Shown one piece after another: positions 62,325 through 64,000 of a stretch of DNA of 64,000 nt. How positions within the stretch are numbered: position 1 is the first letter of the stretch; each line of letters opens with the position of its first letter. The stretch covers positions 1 through 64,000 of the forward strand of contig NZ_JAHZCJ010000008.1 of NCBI RefSeq assembly GCF_019422935.1, written 5' to 3'. This DNA comes from Desulfovibrio sp. (lineage in GTDB: Bacteria > Desulfobacterota > Desulfovibrionia > Desulfovibrionales > Desulfovibrionaceae). Under the pieces are notes generated by a model. It worked only from the letters and a program-made list of their open reading frames with translations, was not told the origin of the DNA and ran no database searches. The position numbers and the translations under genes were made by a program.

Positions 62325-63438
62325 ATGTTGCAACTCAGTGATCTGCGCGCCGCATGCCAGCCCCTTTCCCAACGTTTCGCCACCCTCTGGGGGCGTCTTT
62401 GACGTTGCCGCCAGCCAGAAGCGCCTGCAGGACATCGAACACGAAATTTCCCGCCCCGGCGCATGGGACAATCCCGAAGCACTGACCCCTATTTTGCAGG
62501 AAAAGCGGCGTCTTGAAGAAGAAATCGAGCGTCTCAGCCGCCTCAAAACCTGCCACGACGACATGAACGAGTGGCTGGCCCTGGCCACTGAAAGCGAAGA
62601 CCCCGAAGCTCTGGAATCCCTTGATCAGCAGAACCGCGATCTTGCGGCCCTGCTGGACGAAACCGAGCTTGTCATGCTGCTTTCCGGCGAGGAGGACAAT
62701 CAGGACGCCATCCTGGAAATCCACCCCGGCGCTGGCGGCACAGAGTCGCAGGACTGGGCCGAAATGCTGCTGCGCATGTACACCCGCTGGGCCGCGCGCC
62801 ACAAGTACACAGTGGAAGAGCTGGACTACCTGCCGGGCGACGAGGCGGGCGTTAAAAGCGTTACCCTGCGCATTGCCGGGCCGCATGCCTTTGGCTTTCT
62901 CAAGAGCGAGCGCGGCATCCACCGTCTTATCCGCATTTCGCCTTTTGATTCATCGGGCCGCCGCCACACCTCCTTTGCATCTGTGGACGTGATCCCTGAC
63001 GTGGGCAACGATATTGAGCTGGACATCAAGGAATCCGACATCCGCGTGGACATTTTCCGCTCCAGCGGCCCCGGCGGGCAAAGCGTCAACACCACGAGTT
63101 CGGCCGTGCGCGTGACCCACATTCCCACAGGCGTTACCGCCCAATGCCAGAACGAAAAATCGCAGCACCACAACAAGGATACGGCCATGCGCGTATTGCG
63201 CGCCCGCCTGTACAACATAGAGCTGCAAAAACGCGATGCGGAACGGCAGGCGGAATACGCTGGCAAGGACGCCATAGCCTTTGGCAGCCAGATCCGCACG
63301 TACACATTGCAGCCTTACAGGCTGGTCAAGGATCACCGCACCGGCTCTGAAGCCGGAGATGTGGAAGGCGTTTTGAACGGTCAGATCGACCAGTTCCAAC
63401 ACGATTACCTGCTGCACCGACATGAGCAACAACGCTGA
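62325..63438 (+). CDS. prfB: Peptide chain release factor 2 (programmed +1 frameshift)
   Basis: RF2 of about 370 residues, reading UGA and UAA stops. Codons 1-25 run from ATG at 62325 to CTT at 62397-62399, where TGA (62400-62402) is in frame. A +1 shift skips the T at 62400 and continues with GAC at 62401 to 63438. The slip site CTT TGA C and the G-rich Shine-Dalgarno-like GGGGG just before it match the classical prfB autoregulation signal. In shifted numbering SPF is at 205-207 and GGQ at 250-252, the E. coli RF2 positions. The final bases overlap the next gene. Confidence 0.96.
62389..62403 (+). promoter_or_regulatory. Programmed +1 frameshift site of prfB
   Basis: GGGGG, three bases, CTT, TGA, C. 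An in-frame stop read by RF2 itself gives negative feedback: low RF2 favours the shift. The site is complete. Confidence 0.93.
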
Positions 63439-64000
63439 TTTTGACGCCCTTGCCAACGAGCTGCTTGCCTTGCGGCAGGCAGACGGTGCAGCTTCGCGCA
63501 ACAGCGGCGAATCTGTGCTGGTGGCCCGACTGTTGCCGGGTTTCAACGTTGGCAGGTGGCAGGAATTTTTGCGCTGCTACCCCACGGGGCGCTGGTGCGC
63601 CCTGCCAGCAGGCCCCGGCCTTTTGCCGGAACTTGGCGGCGGCCCCAGCAATGCCCCCGGTCACCTTGCCCACCTGCTCATGGCCGAAATGTTTACAGTG
63701 CAGATAAACCGCGAGCTGTTGCGCCTTTCCCGTACCGGGGGCGAGTTGGCGTTGATTGAAGCGGTTATTTTGGACAAGGCGCATCTGGACGAGGCCTCGG
63801 TGCTGGCGCTGGAAACGCTGCTTGTGGACTGCCTGCGGCAGTGCCGCGAGGAATGCGATACTCTTGGCTGTACCGGCCTTGGGCGCTTTGCCCTGCTCCT
63901 GCCCGGCGTCAGCGTGCTGCGCGCACGCCTGATGGCCGAGCAGATACAAAAGATCTTTGCTGTCCGGGCAGCGGAAATTCCCATTGCCAGCAAGGGCAGG
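63422..64000 (+). CDS. Degenerate GGDEF-like protein (partial, cut by window end)
   Basis: An open frame from ATG at 63422, overlapping the prfB stop by 17 bases, stays open for 193 codons to the window edge. Residues about 95-193 follow the GGDEF-domain pattern: LIEAVILD, then LETLLVDCLRQ, then GLGRFALLLPG where an active enzyme has GGDEF (152-156), then RARLMAEQI. The catalytic acidic residues are missing, so it is unlikely to make cyclic di-GMP but could bind GTP or a partner. The N-terminal 90 residues are not recognised. The C-terminal end lies outside. Confidence 0.75.
   Translation, partial: MSNNADFDALANELLALRQADGAASRNSGESVLVARLLPGFNVGRWQEFLRCYPTGRWCALPAGPGLLPELGGGPSNAPGHLAHLLMAEMFTVQINRELLRLSRTGGELALIEAVILDKAHLDEASVLALETLLVDCLRQCREECDTLGCTGLGRFALLLPGVSVLRARLMAEQIQKIFAVRAAEIPIASKGR

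Noticed and set aside
62338..62400. GTG start for prfB giving a 366-codon frame
   Set aside because: Its first 20 residues have no RF2 likeness, whereas the ATG at 62325 plus frameshift gives the normal N-terminus and residue numbering.

Overview
The window looks like chromosomal DNA from a Desulfovibrio-type sulfate reducer (Desulfovibrionaceae), probably a host-associated D. desulfuricans/piger-like lineage. This rests on the gene set and protein signatures rather than a search: rubrerythrin, flavodoxin, the [FeFe]-hydrogenase maturase HydG, a CX2CX3C ThiC, a PxxKW cysteine-rich protein, and GC-rich genes with strong AAGGAG-type ribosome binding sites. There are no rRNA, tRNA, CRISPR, phage or insertion-sequence features that I can support. 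Apart from one broken gene and one gene-poor interval, this is ordinary core and metabolic chromosome.

Layout. 1-2.7 kb: rubrerythrin, a low-complexity coiled-coil protein, and a YgjP-like metallopeptidase with an insertion. 3-6.8 kb: an Orn/Lys/Arg decarboxylase split by one in-frame amber codon, followed by a CadB-type antiporter. 6.9-10.5 kb: a KtrA/KtrB potassium uptake pair, divergent from a TPP riboswitch and thiC. 10.9-15 kb: iron-type alcohol dehydrogenase, a 1-kb gene-poor interval with a large palindrome, then an oxidative/iron block (AhpC-like peroxiredoxin, Fur-family regulator, FeoB-associated protein). 15-24 kb: uvrA, an exported hypothetical, a DMT transporter, a SpoU methyltransferase, an NhaD-type antiporter and hydG. 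24-33 kb: BMP-type binding protein, alanine dehydrogenase, an exported MsrB-MsrA fusion, galE, flavodoxin, a radical SAM protein, a small membrane protein and a CgeB-like glycosyltransferase. 33-40 kb: AsmA-like protein, adenylate kinase and a PAS-GGDEF diguanylate cyclase.

40.5-49.6 kb (minus strand) is a four-gene glycogen operon: debranching enzyme, GT4 glycosyltransferase, GH57 enzyme, and one polypeptide fusing a eukaryotic-type GT3 glycogen synthase to a GT35 phosphorylase. 50.2-54.8 kb is a complete livJHMGF branched-chain amino acid importer. 55-64 kb is a tightly packed plus-strand run: PxxKW protein, M20 peptidase, mnmG, PilZ protein, CorC-like CBS protein, lnt, prfB with its +1 frameshift, and a degenerate GGDEF protein cut by the window edge.

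Regulation readable from the sequence includes the TPP riboswitch with promoter and terminator, a shared 15-base Fur-like motif in front of the FeoB-associated gene and flavodoxin, several sigma-70-like promoters, and many intrinsic terminators. No clearly new multi-gene system was found. The points most worth checking are the amber-split decarboxylase, the GT3-GT35 fusion, the 118-bp palindrome and the paired Fur-like sites.
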